Positions 1-9,171 of a stretch of DNA of 64,000 bases are shown in pieces. The stretch comes from Ruegeria arenilitoris. Lineage in GTDB: Bacteria > Pseudomonadota > Alphaproteobacteria > Rhodobacterales > Rhodobacteraceae. The stretch spans positions 186,001-250,000 of the forward strand of contig NZ_WQCA01000006.1 in assembly GCF_013032445.1 (NCBI RefSeq), read 5' to 3'. The first letter of the stretch is position 1; each line of letters begins with the position of its first letter. Position numbers and translations under genes: made by a program. Below the pieces are notes generated by a model. It had not been told where the DNA came from. It made no database searches and saw only the letters and a program-made list of their open reading frames with translations.

Positions 1-260
1 TGGTGCGCATAAGTTGGGATGTCGCTGTTGAACTCGGCCGCGTTGTCATAAACGCCCGTGCGTGAGGGCAACTGGCCGGACATGAAGCTGGCCCGCCCCG
101 GCGCGCACAATGGCGAGGCGGTGTAGGCATTGGCAAACCGCGTCGACCGTTCCGCCAGCTTCTTCAGGTTCGGAGCATGAAGCCAGTCTGCGGGACCGTC
201 GGGAAAGAGGGTCCCGTTGAGCTGATCCACCATCAGGATCAGAATGTTTGGTTTTGTCAT
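1..260 (-). CDS. betC: Choline-sulfatase, N-terminal part (cut by window edge)
   Basis: The first 86 residues of a sulfatase are visible; the rest lies beyond the window start. Family role: hydrolyses choline-O-sulfate to choline and sulfate, feeding glycine betaine synthesis. Seen: an N-terminal metal-binding strand ILMVDQLNG (Asp12) and the sulfatase signature SPLCAPGRASF, in which Cys52 of the C-x-P-x-R motif would be matured to formylglycine. The downstream GQLPSRTGVYDNAAEF is typical of BetC. Its ATG overlaps the TGA of betI (ATGA), so the two are translationally coupled. Other sulfatases are possible, but the betI neighbour favours choline-sulfatase. Confidence 0.85.
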   Translation of the reverse strand, partial: MTKPNILILMVDQLNGTLFPDGPADWLHAPNLKKLAERSTRFANAYTASPLCAPGRASFMSGQLPSRTGVYDNAAEFNSDIPTYAH

Positions 261-829
261 TTTTCAGCCTCGAGCAGAGTATTGAGAACACGCATCGCGT
301 GGTTCACGGCCAGTTGGGGTTCTTCCGGAGCGCTGAGGGCAGCGCGAATATACAGCCCGTCGATCAGGGCAATCATGTTCTCGGCCGCTTCGACCGGATC
401 GCTCATCAACGGGCGCAGGGCGTCGATCAGGTTGGATCGGATACGCGACTGATAAATCTGCCAAAGCCGCAGGGCTTCGTCGTTTGTCTGGGCCAGAACG
501 TAAAACGTCATCCATGCCGCGATGACATCAGGCGTAAAGCACGACGGCGCAAAGCAGGCACGGATGATAGCCTGCGCCCTCTCCTTCGGAGGCGCGGTTT
601 TCAGTTCCCCACGCGCCTCGGCACCAAAATCGGACAGGATGCGTCGCATTGCGGCCAGAAAAATCTGATCTTTGCCGCCAAAATAGTGATGCGCCAGGGC
701 ACTGGACATTCCGGCCCGCTTGGCGATCTGGCTGACAGTCACGTCGAGGGACTTTTTCGACCCAAGCTCGGCTATCGTCGCGCGTACGATCGCGTCGCGA
801 CGGATTGGCTCCATTCCGAGTTTCGGCAT
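257..829 (-). CDS. betI: Transcriptional repressor BetI (TetR family)
   Basis: A 190-residue TetR-family regulator. In the family, BetI represses choline uptake and oxidation genes and is released by choline. The N-terminal helix-turn-helix lies at about residues 27-50 (VTVSQIAKRAGMSSALAHHY), and the C-terminal ligand domain carries the BetI-type stretch AWMTFYVLAQTNDEALRLWQ. It is the first gene of a leftward operon with betC (4-base overlap). A palindrome in its upstream region (877-890) is the likely autoregulatory operator. The length matches BetI proteins (about 190-200 aa). Confidence 0.93.
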   Translation of the reverse strand: MPKLGMEPIRRDAIVRATIAELGSKKSLDVTVSQIAKRAGMSSALAHHYFGGKDQIFLAAMRRILSDFGAEARGELKTAPPKERAQAIIRACFAPSCFTPDVIAAWMTFYVLAQTNDEALRLWQIYQSRIRSNLIDALRPLMSDPVEAAENMIALIDGLYIRAALSAPEEPQLAVNHAMRVLNTLLEAEK

Positions 830-876
830 AGCTGTCCTCTCCCAACGTTAGGTGGGAAAAACGCTACGGGGTTTTT

Positions 877-890
877 ATTGACTCGTCAAT
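877..890. promoter_or_regulatory. Probable BetI operator (inverted repeat)
   Basis: ATTGACTCGTCAAT is a perfect 6-bp inverted repeat (ATTGAC/GTCAAT) with a 2-bp spacer. It sits 48 bp upstream of the betI start in AT-rich DNA (TTTTTATTGAC...GTCAATTAATAA). BetI sites in proteobacteria are TTGA/TCAA-type dyads, so this fits autoregulation of betI-betC. Binding is inferred, not shown. Confidence 0.6.
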
Positions 891-919
891 TAATAACCTT
901 TTTCACGCGCTGAATGCCG

Positions 920-1828
920 CTAAATCTTGGGCGCAATACTGGGTGTGGTCAGGTTACTGCGGTTCAATATCGCCTCACGCCAGGCGATGAAGCTGACAGC
1001 CGACAGGATCAGCGAGCCGCCCGCGACAACCCAAACATCGACGCTCTCGTGAAAAACTAAGGCACCTACCAGTGTGGCCCAGATCAGCTGCAAAAAGGTC
1101 ACCGGCTGCGTAACCGCCACAGGTGCGGCTTTCAGCGCAATCGTCATGAAGTAGTGACCGGCGGTGGCAAAGCTGGCGACCAGAAACAGAACGCCCAGAT
1201 CGCGCAGGCTGGGCGGGGTCCAGACGGCCACCGCAAATGGGATCAGGGCAATCGTCACCCAGATCGACATATGCGCCACGACCACCGACGGCGGCAGGTC
1301 CCGCACAAGCGCTTTTGCAATCAGGTAAGACGCACCAAGCGCCAGAGACGTGCCCAGCATCGTCAGGTGGCCTGCTGAAACCTCGCGGAACCCGGGCCGG
1401 AGAATGATGATGACGCCGATCACCGCCACACAGATCGCGGCAATCCGGCGAAAGGCCAGTTTCTCACCCAGAAACAGCGCCGCACCCAAGGTGACATACA
1501 CGGGCGTCATGTAATTCATCGCCGTGACCTCGGCCAAGGGAATCTGCGTCATTGAGAAAAACCACAGCATCACCGCCACGGCGTGCACGATCCCGCGCGC
1601 CCCAAAAAGGGTCAGGTGTCGGCGCGTCAGGTGCGTCGTCAGGACCAGTTTCAGGGCGGGCAACAGAAAGACCAGCCCAAAGACGAACCGAATAAACGCC
1701 GCCTGAATCGGGTCCATCGTCGAGCCTAGCGACTTGACCAGCGCGGTCATGACCACAAAGGACACCCCGGCGGCGAACATCCAGAACATGCCCACCAGCG
1801 GGCGATATGTTGGCGCAAGAGTTGTCAT
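920..1828 (-). CDS. DMT-superfamily permease (EamA domains)
   Basis: A 302-residue inner-membrane protein with about ten hydrophobic helices in two EamA-type halves, as in drug/metabolite transporters of the RhaT/YdcZ group. Motifs include GARGIVHAVAVMLWF and, near the end, VTFLQLIWATLVGALVFHE, typical of EamA proteins. Substrate unknown. The start is taken at MTTLAPTYRP; an in-frame ATG 54 bases upstream (1882) would add a non-hydrophobic leader that overlaps the preceding argO stop, and is less likely. It follows argO on the same strand with a 40-bp gap, so co-transcription is possible. Confidence 0.85.
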   Translation of the reverse strand: MTTLAPTYRPLVGMFWMFAAGVSFVVMTALVKSLGSTMDPIQAAFIRFVFGLVFLLPALKLVLTTHLTRRHLTLFGARGIVHAVAVMLWFFSMTQIPLAEVTAMNYMTPVYVTLGAALFLGEKLAFRRIAAICVAVIGVIIILRPGFREVSAGHLTMLGTSLALGASYLIAKALVRDLPPSVVVAHMSIWVTIALIPFAVAVWTPPSLRDLGVLFLVASFATAGHYFMTIALKAAPVAVTQPVTFLQLIWATLVGALVFHESVDVWVVAGGSLILSAVSFIAWREAILNRSNLTTPSIAPKI

Positions 1829-1868
1829 TTTAACGGTAGAGCACCGAAACCCCTGCAGGGGCAACCCT

Positions 1869-2468
1869 TCACATCGCCACAAGTTTGTAAGCGATCCCCA
1901 GCATTACCACGCCGATCGCCACATCCAGAACCTGCCATGCCCGCGGTCTGGCAAAGACAGGAGACAGAACGCCAGCCCCGTAACCCAGTGAAAAGAAGAA
2001 CACGAAACTGGATAGCATCGCGCCCAGCGCAAAGGCCAATCGGTCATCATATTGGGCCGAGATCGACCCGATCAGCACCACCGTATCCAGATAGACATGC
2101 GGGTTCAGCCAGGTGAAAGCCAGTACGGTCAACAGAACCGACCTCAGGCTGGCGCGCTGCCCCTCAGCCACGTCCATCACCGCACCGCCGCGCCACGCCG
2201 ATTGCAAGCTGCGCAAGCCATACCATGTCAGAAAGATCGCGCCGCCATAGCGCATCACCGTTTCGAACCAAGGTGCTGCCAAGGCCAGCGCGCCGAACCC
2301 CGCAACTCCGGCGGCGATCAGTATGGCATCGGACACAGCACAGGTCAGGCACAAAGGCAGCACATGCTCGCGTCGTAGCCCCTGACGCAGCACAAAAGCG
2401 TTCTGTGCTCCGATAGCAAGAATAAGGCTGAAGCCCAAAACGAAGCCTGCGATCAAGGATGTAGACAT
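1869..2468 (-). CDS. argO: LysE/ArgO-type amino-acid exporter
   Basis: A 199-residue inner-membrane exporter of the LysE family, which exports basic amino acids (arginine, lysine). The N-terminus FVLGFSLILAIGAQNAFVLRQG is the ArgO/LysE signature, and six hydrophobic segments fit the family. The start is fixed by a strong AGGAGGTC ribosome site just before the ATG; a longer reading frame upstream lacks one. It is divergent from an ArgP-like LysR gene 87 bp away, the classical argP-argO arrangement, which supports induction by arginine/lysine through ArgP. Confidence 0.9.
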   Translation of the reverse strand: MSTSLIAGFVLGFSLILAIGAQNAFVLRQGLRREHVLPLCLTCAVSDAILIAAGVAGFGALALAAPWFETVMRYGGAIFLTWYGLRSLQSAWRGGAVMDVAEGQRASLRSVLLTVLAFTWLNPHVYLDTVVLIGSISAQYDDRLAFALGAMLSSFVFFFSLGYGAGVLSPVFARPRAWQVLDVAIGVVMLGIAYKLVAM

Positions 2469-2555
2469 GTGACCTCCTTTGGTTACGAGGCATTGACTAC
2501 GGGTATTGCGGCCCTCTATCAAATTAAAGATGTTGACCTCAGTTAAGTTTAGCTA

Positions 2556-3446
2556 ATGCTGCTTGATCCCAATCACCTGTCGGCGCTGTCTTCGATCTTG
2601 CGACACGGCAGCTTTGAGGCCGCCGCTACCGAGCTGGCCGTCACACCCTCAGCCATATCGCAGCGGATCAAGGCGCTGGAGGATCGCGTCGGCGCGGCCC
2701 TGATCCATCGCGGTACGCCATGCACGGGTACTCCGGCCGGGTTGAGAATTGCGCAACATGCCGAGGATATTGGATTGCTCGAGGCCAAACTGGCCCGGGA
2801 ACTAACTCTGGATCAGGCGAGCGGCCCCGCGCGTGTCCGCGTGGCCGTTCCCGCCGACGTGTTAGCGACGTGGTTCATCGACGCCATGGCACAGGTCGAT
2901 GGTCTGCTGTTCGATCTGGTGGTCGATGATCAGGACCACTCGGCGGAATGGTTGCGGCGCGGAGAGGTCAGCGCCGCCATCACGGTGGGCAGCCAACTGG
3001 TGGCGGGCTGCGATGCTTTGGATTTGGGGGCGCTGCGTTATATCGCGACCGCAAGCCCGAGCTATGTGCGCCAGTGGTTTGCCGATGGTGTGACTGCGCG
3101 CACGCTGGCCCGGGCACCCTGCCTGACCTTCAACCGCAAGGATGGTCTGCAAAAGTCGTGGATTACCAATCAGACCGGTCAGAGGATTGCGCCGCCCTCG
3201 CATTTCCTGCCCTCACCGCAGGGTTTCGTGGACGCGGCAATGGCGGGGATGGGTTGGGGTATGAACCCGATCGGGCTGGCACAGCAGGCATTGGATGACG
3301 GGCGATTGGTTCCGTTGCTGCCTGAAGCGCCCTTGGACGTACCGCTGACATGGCAAGTGGGCCGCGTATTGTCCTCTGCGCTGGCACCACTGACCGCTTC
3401 GGTCAAACAAGTTGCGGCACAGGCGTTGCTAACCACTCGGCGCTGA
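2556..3446 (+). CDS. argP: LysR-family regulator ArgP/LysG type
   Basis: A 296-residue LysR-type activator. The N-terminal winged HTH is at about residues 1-60 (HGSFEAAATELAVTPSAISQRIKALEDRVG) and is followed by the stretch GAALIHRGTPCTGTPAG, typical of ArgP/LysG. The effector domain is full length. ArgP activates argO in response to basic amino acids, and argO lies divergently next door. The AT-rich 87-bp intergenic region (2469-2555), with TCAGTTAAGTTTAGCTAATG just before the start, should hold the operator and both promoters. Confidence 0.9.
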   Translation: MLLDPNHLSALSSILRHGSFEAAATELAVTPSAISQRIKALEDRVGAALIHRGTPCTGTPAGLRIAQHAEDIGLLEAKLARELTLDQASGPARVRVAVPADVLATWFIDAMAQVDGLLFDLVVDDQDHSAEWLRRGEVSAAITVGSQLVAGCDALDLGALRYIATASPSYVRQWFADGVTARTLARAPCLTFNRKDGLQKSWITNQTGQRIAPPSHFLPSPQGFVDAAMAGMGWGMNPIGLAQQALDDGRLVPLLPEAPLDVPLTWQVGRVLSSALAPLTASVKQVAAQALLTTRR

Positions 3447-3455
3447 TGGGCCGTG

Positions 3456-4730
3456 TCACGCCACCTCGGACTTCTTTGTGTTCGGCAAAACCACCCGATA
3501 GCAGGTGATGGCGGCAAACAGGCTGACGAGAACGATGAAGAATACTGCCCAGGCGACTTCGTGCATATGAGCAACGGCAGCAAGCGCGGCCGACAGGATG
3601 ACCGCTGTGATCCTACATATGCTTTTGATCGCGGCCGCCCCTTTGACGCGCTGGTCCTTGGGGGCCACGTCCAAAAAGTATAGCTTTCTCGCCCCGCTGA
3701 TGCCCGTCACGGCCACCGTCACGATAAACAAGGCTACCGCGTGAAGATGCACAGCGTGATCGACCCCCAGAAAGTGCACTGCCAGCAACACGCCCCCGGT
3801 GAAAGCCACCATCAGGTTGCCCACCACCATTACAGCGCGGTGCGATTTCATGTTCACCAATTGCCACAAAGGGGCTGAGACCAGATACCCCGACGCCGAT
3901 GAGATGATCATCGCGGTCAAACCCTTGGCTGATGCGTGATGCGCCTCTGCCGCGATCAGGGCAAAGAATGGCACTGACAAGGACACCACGACCAAGGGTA
4001 TGCGCATGACCATGTAGTGGCGAAACCAGGCCTGATCGAACATGGCGATGATGTCGGTGAAGTTTTCCGAGAATTTCCGTTTCCGCGCAGGCGGCGCGTC
4101 ACCCTTGGTTTCTGTCTTCTTGGCAACCTCGGACATGGCCAAAATGGACAGGCCCGAGAGCACGAAGAACGCGACCGAAACGGCAATCACCGCCGAATGG
4201 CGCGAAAAAGGTGGGTTTTCCTTGGTTATCTCATGCACCAGCAGAGCCAGCCCGATGGCGCCCAATCCGCCGATGCCAAGTTGCAGGTAATGCAAAACCA
4301 TTCGCGATTTGGAATGCACGTGATCGCCAATGAGGTCGGTATACATCAGCGACTGAATCTCTTCTATCAGACCAATCAGAAAAAACGCCGCAACGAAGGC
4401 CACGCCAATGGCTGGAACCACTCCGGTCCAAGCCACCACCACCGCCATAACAAGACAGGCCCCGATCGCAATTTCGGTCAGGGCAATCCCGCGTTTCTTT
4501 TGTGGCCGCGCCGCAATCGGCTGCGCCAGAAACACGTCCGAGATCATGCTGCCCGCCATCCGGATCGACACCAGAGCCCCGGCAATGAACATCGGCAACT
4601 CCAGCGACACGGCCAGAAACGGCAGCACTACGGACGGGCTACCCAGCGTCCACGCGACCTGTGACAGGATGCTCTGCCCGGCCAGAACCGGGATGTTCCG
4701 TTTAGGTGTGGTTGCCGGGCTGTCCGTCAT
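3456..4730 (-). CDS. MFS permease of unknown substrate
   Basis: A 424-residue integral membrane protein with about twelve hydrophobic segments split by a charged cytosolic loop at about residues 195-220 (EVAKKTETKGDAPPARKRKF), as in major facilitator permeases. I do not recognise the subfamily. The start is taken at MTDSPATTPKRN, preceded by GAGAGA; further upstream the frame runs into the yebC terminator hairpin, which argues against the longer reading. It converges on argP (9-bp gap). Substrate cannot be inferred from the neighbours. Confidence 0.75.
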   Translation of the reverse strand: MTDSPATTPKRNIPVLAGQSILSQVAWTLGSPSVVLPFLAVSLELPMFIAGALVSIRMAGSMISDVFLAQPIAARPQKKRGIALTEIAIGACLVMAVVVAWTGVVPAIGVAFVAAFFLIGLIEEIQSLMYTDLIGDHVHSKSRMVLHYLQLGIGGLGAIGLALLVHEITKENPPFSRHSAVIAVSVAFFVLSGLSILAMSEVAKKTETKGDAPPARKRKFSENFTDIIAMFDQAWFRHYMVMRIPLVVVSLSVPFFALIAAEAHHASAKGLTAMIISSASGYLVSAPLWQLVNMKSHRAVMVVGNLMVAFTGGVLLAVHFLGVDHAVHLHAVALFIVTVAVTGISGARKLYFLDVAPKDQRVKGAAAIKSICRITAVILSAALAAVAHMHEVAWAVFFIVLVSLFAAITCYRVVLPNTKKSEVA

Positions 4731-4799
4731 TCTCTCATTGATTTCAAATGCCCTACGGACACAATGCTTAGCGTCCAGCCTATAAGGTTCCGGCGAACA

Positions 4800-4831
4800 G
4801 AAAAAGAAAAACCCGACCAAAGGCCGGGTTT
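4800..4831 (-). terminator. Rho-independent terminator of yebC
   Basis: Read on the minus strand, AAACCCGGCC-TTT-GGTCGGGTTT forms a 10-bp stem with one G-U pair, followed by a T-rich tail (TTTTTCTTTTT). It lies 25 bp past the yebC stop codon and before the MFS gene start. Confidence 0.85.
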
Positions 4832-4855
4832 CCAAATACTGCTGTTTGACGCGGA

Positions 4856-5596
4856 TCAGAGCTGCGCCATGACCTCATCCGTGGCCTCGAAATTGGTGGT
4901 GACGCGCTGCACGTCATCGTCGTCTTCCAGCGCGTCGACCAACTTCATCAGCTTTTGCATGTCGTCCAGACCCAGCTCGGTCGTTGTGGTCGGCTTCCAG
5001 ACCAGCTTGGTCGACTCGGTCTCGCCCAGCGCCGCCTCCAGCGCGTTCGACACATCGTTCAGATCGGTATCGGCGCACCAGATGATGTGCCCTTCGTCCG
5101 AGCTTTCGACGTCTTCAGCGCCTGCTTCGATGGCCGCTTCGAACACGGTGTCGGCATCGCCCACGGAGGCTGAGTAAACAACCTCACCCTTGCGTTCGAA
5201 CATGAACCCGACCGATCCGGTCTCGCCCAGGTTGCCGCCGTTCTTTGAGAAGGTCGAACGCACGGTCGAGGCCGTCCGGTTGCGGTTGTCGGTCATCGTT
5301 TCGACGATCACAGCGACACCGTTGGGGCCATAGCCCTCGTACCGGATTTCTTCGTATTCGTCGCCTTCGCCTGCAACCGATTTCTTGATCGCCCGGTCGA
5401 TGACGTCCTTGGGGACCGAGTTCGACTTGGCCTCTTTAACGGCCAGACGCAGGCGCGGGTTCTTGTCTGGATCGGGGTCGCCCATCTTGGCGGCTACGGT
5501 GATCTCTTTCGACAGCTTGGAAAACAGCTTGGACCGCGCGGCGTCCTGACGTCCCTTGCGGTGCTGGATGTTGGCCCATTTGGAATGGCCTGCCAT
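4856..5596 (-). CDS. yebC: YebC/PmpR (TACO1) family protein
   Basis: A 246-residue cytosolic protein of the universal YebC/TACO1 family. The N-terminus [19 protein letters not shown] is diagnostic, and the three-domain body with [12 protein letters not shown] and [18 protein letters not shown] is intact. Members were first described as DNA-binding regulators and more recently linked to ribosomes translating proline-rich stretches; which role holds here cannot be seen. It is a monocistronic unit: a clear terminator follows and a divergent transporter gene lies upstream. Confidence 0.95.
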   Translation of the reverse strand: MAGHSKWANIQHRKGRQDAARSKLFSKLSKEITVAAKMGDPDPDKNPRLRLAVKEAKSNSVPKDVIDRAIKKSVAGEGDEYEEIRYEGYGPNGVAVIVETMTDNRNRTASTVRSTFSKNGGNLGETGSVGFMFERKGEVVYSASVGDADTVFEAAIEAGAEDVESSDEGHIIWCADTDLNDVSNALEAALGETESTKLVWKPTTTTELGLDDMQKLMKLVDALEDDDDVQRVTTNFEATDEVMAQL

Positions 5597-5706
5597 GGTG
5601 CGTCCTCGTGATAGTGATTGCGTGTTCGGCGCTCATATAGACGTTTGCGGGGCATGGGATCAAGAGAGCGGCTTGTTCAATACCGTCTTGCGGTTATGGT
5701 GACGGC

Positions 5707-7479
5707 ATGACGACAGATCAGATTATTCTTTTTGCCCTTTTCGCAACTGTATTCGGAATGCTTCTGTGGGGGCGTTTCCGCTATGATCTTGTGGCGTTTT
5801 CCGCGTTGTTGATCGGAGTCGTGCTGGGTGTTGTGCCCGTAGACGACGCCTTTGCCGGGTTTGGCCATCCCGCGACCATCATCGTCGCGCTTGTTCTCGT
5901 CGTGTCGGCCGGCTTAGTCCGATCCGGCGCTGTGTTTCTGATCACCCGCACCTTGGTTGATGCCTCGCGGGGCCTTGGCGCACATATCGCACTGATGGGT
6001 GGAATCGGCGCGGTTCTGTCAGCCTTCATGAACAACGTCGCCGCTCTGGCTTTGCTGATGCCCGTCGATATCCAAACAGCACGCAAGGCTGGGCGGTCGG
6101 TCGGCCTGACGCTGATGCCGCTGAGCTTTGCTACCATTCTGGGCGGCATGGCGACGCTGATCGGGACGCCTCCGAACATTATCATCGCCTCAATCCGGCA
6201 GGAGACGCTGGGCGAGCCGTTCAAGATGTTCGACTTCGCCCCTGTCGGCGGGGTGGCGGCCATTGCCGGGCTGGCCTTTGTCTCTCTGATCGGATGGCGG
6301 CTTATTCCAAACCGTGGACCGCAGGAGGAATCTTCCGAGGCACTGGCCGAATACATCGCAGAACTGACCGTCCCGCCCGAATCCGCGCATATCGGCAAGC
6401 GGGTTAGCGAGCTTTATGAAGCCGCCGAGAAATCCGACGTCGCCATTATCGGCCTGATCCGCGACGGCAAGCGGCGCTATGGCCGCTCGGCCCATACCAC
6501 GCTGAAACAGGGTGATGCGCTGGTGCTTGAGGCCCGTCCAGAGGCGCTGGATGAGTTCCGTGCGGCGCTGAACCTCGATTTCTCGGACACCCGGAGGCAG
6601 GAGTTGCTGACCGCCGAGGGCGATGGACTGGAAGTGATCGAAGTCGTCGCCCCCGAAAGTTCCCGCATCACCGGGCGCACCGCGCAGGGGCTTGGGCTGG
6701 CGTGGCGGCAAAGCACCGTGCTGATGGGCATCTCGCGCCAAGGCCGCCGCATCACCGAGCAAGTCCGCAAGACCAAGGTTGAGGCAGGAGACATCCTGCT
6801 GCTGCTTTGCCCACGCGATCGCAGTGCGGATGTCACCGAATGGCTGCGCTGCCTTCCGTTAGCCGAGCGTGGCCTGAACGTCACCGCCAATGATAAGGCT
6901 TGGCTGGCCATCGGCCTGTTCGCCGCCGCAGTTTTGGCCGCCAGTGTCGGGCTGATCTATCTGCCGATTGCACTGGGGCTGGTCGTGGTCGCTTATGTGC
7001 TGACCAAGATCATGCCGATTGCCGATATCTACAACCACATCGAATGGCCTGTGGTCGTGTTGCTGGGGTCAATGATCCCGCTGGGCAGCGCGTTGGAGAC
7101 CTCGGGCGGGACCGAACTGATCGCCAATGCGCTGGTGCAATTGACCGACGGCCTACCCGCATGGGCCATTCTGACGGTTCTGATGATCGTCACGATGACC
7201 TTGTCGGATGTGCTGAACAACACCGCCACCGCCATCGTCGCTGCCCCCGTCGGCATCCAGATGGCCCGCACGCTTGAGGTCTCACCCGACCCGTTCCTGA
7301 TGACGGTCGCCGTAGCGGCCTCGGCCGCGTTCCTCACGCCCATAGGACACAAGAACAATACGCTAGTTCTTGGCCCCGGCGGTTATCGCTTTGGTGACTA
7401 CTGGCGCATGGGCCTGCCGCTGGAAATCCTCATCGTCGCGGTTTCCATTCCTGCCATTCTTGTCTTTTGGCCGCTATGA
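5707..7479 (+). CDS. SLC13-family permease with two RCK_C (TrkA-C) domains
   Basis: A 590-residue membrane protein. Order: N-terminal transmembrane half (1-205) with MNNVAALALLMPV and IGTPPNIIIA, two cytosolic TrkA-C ligand domains (about 225-295 and 305-385), then a C-terminal transmembrane half with LSDVLNNTATAIVAAPVG and ASAAFLTPIGHKNNTLV. These repeated NT/P motifs are typical of divalent anion:Na+ symporters (DASS/SLC13), which carry dicarboxylates or sulfate. Substrate unknown. It starts a rightward run with the next three genes (16-bp gap to the amidotransferase). A paralogue of similar architecture lies at 11680-13458. Confidence 0.88.
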   Translation: MTTDQIILFALFATVFGMLLWGRFRYDLVAFSALLIGVVLGVVPVDDAFAGFGHPATIIVALVLVVSAGLVRSGAVFLITRTLVDASRGLGAHIALMGGIGAVLSAFMNNVAALALLMPVDIQTARKAGRSVGLTLMPLSFATILGGMATLIGTPPNIIIASIRQETLGEPFKMFDFAPVGGVAAIAGLAFVSLIGWRLIPNRGPQEESSEALAEYIAELTVPPESAHIGKRVSELYEAAEKSDVAIIGLIRDGKRRYGRSAHTTLKQGDALVLEARPEALDEFRAALNLDFSDTRRQELLTAEGDGLEVIEVVAPESSRITGRTAQGLGLAWRQSTVLMGISRQGRRITEQVRKTKVEAGDILLLLCPRDRSADVTEWLRCLPLAERGLNVTANDKAWLAIGLFAAAVLAASVGLIYLPIALGLVVVAYVLTKIMPIADIYNHIEWPVVVLLGSMIPLGSALETSGGTELIANALVQLTDGLPAWAILTVLMIVTMTLSDVLNNTATAIVAAPVGIQMARTLEVSPDPFLMTVAVAASAAFLTPIGHKNNTLVLGPGGYRFGDYWRMGLPLEILIVAVSIPAILVFWPL

Positions 7480-7495
7480 CGGGTAAAGGCACCGC

Positions 7496-8230
7496 ATGAA
7501 ACGATTTCTGATCCTGCAGCTGCGCCCCGAAACCGAAGCCTCGGACGCCGAATTCGCGTCGATACTGGACAAGACCGGCCTGTCGCCGGACCAGACCCAC
7601 CGCATCCGACTGGATTGCGAGGACCTGCCTGCAGGGCTGAATGTCACCGACTATGCCGGCGTGATTGTTGGCGGCGGCCCTGGCTGTGTCAGTGACGATC
7701 CGGCTACAAAGTCCCCAATGGAAGCGCGTATCGAAGCCGCCATCATGGGCCTGATGCCGCAGATTACCGCCAATGATCACCCGTTCATGGGATGCTGTTA
7801 TGGTCTTGGAATTCTGGCCGCACATCTGGACGGTGAGGTCAGCAAGAACCAGTACGGAGAACCCGTCGGCCCCTCGACCTGCCAACTGACCGAGGACGGT
7901 ACGAGCGATCCGCTGACCGCCGGGTTGGACCAGACCTTCGACGCATTTGTCGGCCATAAAGAGGCCGTGCAGACCCTGCCCGAAGGGTGCGTTCACCTTG
8001 TCGCCTCGGACCCCTGCCCGTTTCAGATGATCCGCTGGGGCCAGAACGTCTATGCTACGCAATTCCACCCCGAAGCCGACGCGCGCGACTTTGAAGAGCG
8101 TATCAACATCTACAAGCACCACGGCTATTTTCCGCCCGAGGACGCCCAGCGCCTGATCGATATCTGCCACGCGGCCGACGTTTCCCAACCCGGCGAAATC
8201 CTGCGCCGTTTCGCCAAGCGCTATATGTGA
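7496..8230 (+). CDS. Class I glutamine amidotransferase-like protein
   Basis: A 244-residue cytosolic protein related to the GMP-synthase-type glutaminase domain. The nucleophile elbow is GCCYG with Cys101 as probable nucleophile, and the His-x-Glu pair is QFHPEA (His191, Glu193), so the triad is complete. No synthetase domain is attached. Such stand-alone proteins include gamma-glutamyl hydrolases and glutaminase subunits; the acceptor reaction is unknown. It lies 16 bp downstream of the SLC13 permease and is probably co-transcribed with it. Confidence 0.85.
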   Translation: MKRFLILQLRPETEASDAEFASILDKTGLSPDQTHRIRLDCEDLPAGLNVTDYAGVIVGGGPGCVSDDPATKSPMEARIEAAIMGLMPQITANDHPFMGCCYGLGILAAHLDGEVSKNQYGEPVGPSTCQLTEDGTSDPLTAGLDQTFDAFVGHKEAVQTLPEGCVHLVASDPCPFQMIRWGQNVYATQFHPEADARDFEERINIYKHHGYFPPEDAQRLIDICHAADVSQPGEILRRFAKRYM

Positions 8231-8302
8231 CCCAACGGCGCGGTTGCCTGCAACTTCACCCCTCGCATAGGCTGACCCGAACGGCTTTGGGAGGAGTTGT
8301 TC

Positions 8303-9160
8303 TTGGATCTGCTTATCAATGTCGGCCTGCCGCTGTCGCTGGCCATAATCATGCTGTCTCTGGGTGTCGGACTGCATGTCGCTGATTTTCGGCGCGTTCT
8401 GACCCGGGGCTACCCCTTCGCCATCGGTGCGCTGAGTCAGGTGGTGCTTCTGCCCATCGCCGCCTTCATCACCGTCAAGCTGTTCGCCCTGCCGCCCGAG
8501 ATCGCGGTGGGCTTCATGCTGCTCAGCTTTTGCCCCGGCGGCGTGACCAGCAATATCCTGTCGAAACTGGCCAAGGGAGATGTCGCACTCTCGGTCAGCC
8601 TGACTGCGGTGATCAGCCTGTTATCGATGGTGACCGTGCCCATTCTGGCCGCCTGGTCGATCAATCACTTCATGGGCGAGGACGCGCCCGAGGTCTCGAT
8701 CACCGGACTGGCCATCGCCCTGTTTCTGATCACAACCCTGCCCGTGGCCATCGGCGTCAGCTTGCGCCATTTCGCACCCACTTTTGCAGAACGGATCGAC
8801 GCGCCATTGTCCAAAGTGGCGACAGTCCTTTTTGTCCTGATCGTCCTCGCCGCACTGGCCGGAAACTGGCAGCTGTTCATTGACAACCTTGGGATCATGG
8901 GCGCTGGGCTGGTCACTTTGAACATCGCGCTGCTGGCCATCGGGCTGAGGCTGGCGCGTGCCGCGAAACTGTCGTGGAATGAGAGTAAAACCATTTCAAT
9001 CGAAACCGGCATTCAGAACTCTACGCTGGGGATCACTCTGGCGGCGCTGATCACGGGGACTGAGTCTGGGTTTAGCCCGCTGGCCCTGCCCTCAGCCGTT
9101 TACGGGATCATGATGTATGTCGTGGCCCTGCCCTATATCGCCTGGCTCCGCAGCCGCTGA
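8303..9160 (+). CDS. Bile acid:sodium symporter (BASS) family protein
   Basis: A 285-residue membrane protein with about nine hydrophobic helices. SFCPGGVTSNILSKLAKGDVALS is the BASS-family sodium-site loop, and the C-terminal ETGIQNSTLGITLAALI matches the second conserved crossing region. The start is taken at the TTG at 8303, placed 6 bases after a strong GGGAGGAG; a TTG two codons earlier is too close to that site. Bacterial members move bile acids, pantothenate and other organic anions, so the substrate is open. It precedes a flavoprotein dehydrogenase by 11 bp, suggesting one operon. Confidence 0.87.
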   Translation: MDLLINVGLPLSLAIIMLSLGVGLHVADFRRVLTRGYPFAIGALSQVVLLPIAAFITVKLFALPPEIAVGFMLLSFCPGGVTSNILSKLAKGDVALSVSLTAVISLLSMVTVPILAAWSINHFMGEDAPEVSITGLAIALFLITTLPVAIGVSLRHFAPTFAERIDAPLSKVATVLFVLIVLAALAGNWQLFIDNLGIMGAGLVTLNIALLAIGLRLARAAKLSWNESKTISIETGIQNSTLGITLAALITGTESGFSPLALPSAVYGIMMYVVALPYIAWLRSR

Positions 9161-9171
9161 AAGGACAAGAC

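Noticed and set aside
7430..8377. A 315-codon minus-strand frame across the amidotransferase gene
   Set aside because: Overlaps the amidotransferase with its intact catalytic triad and two adjacent gene ends; no motif of its own.
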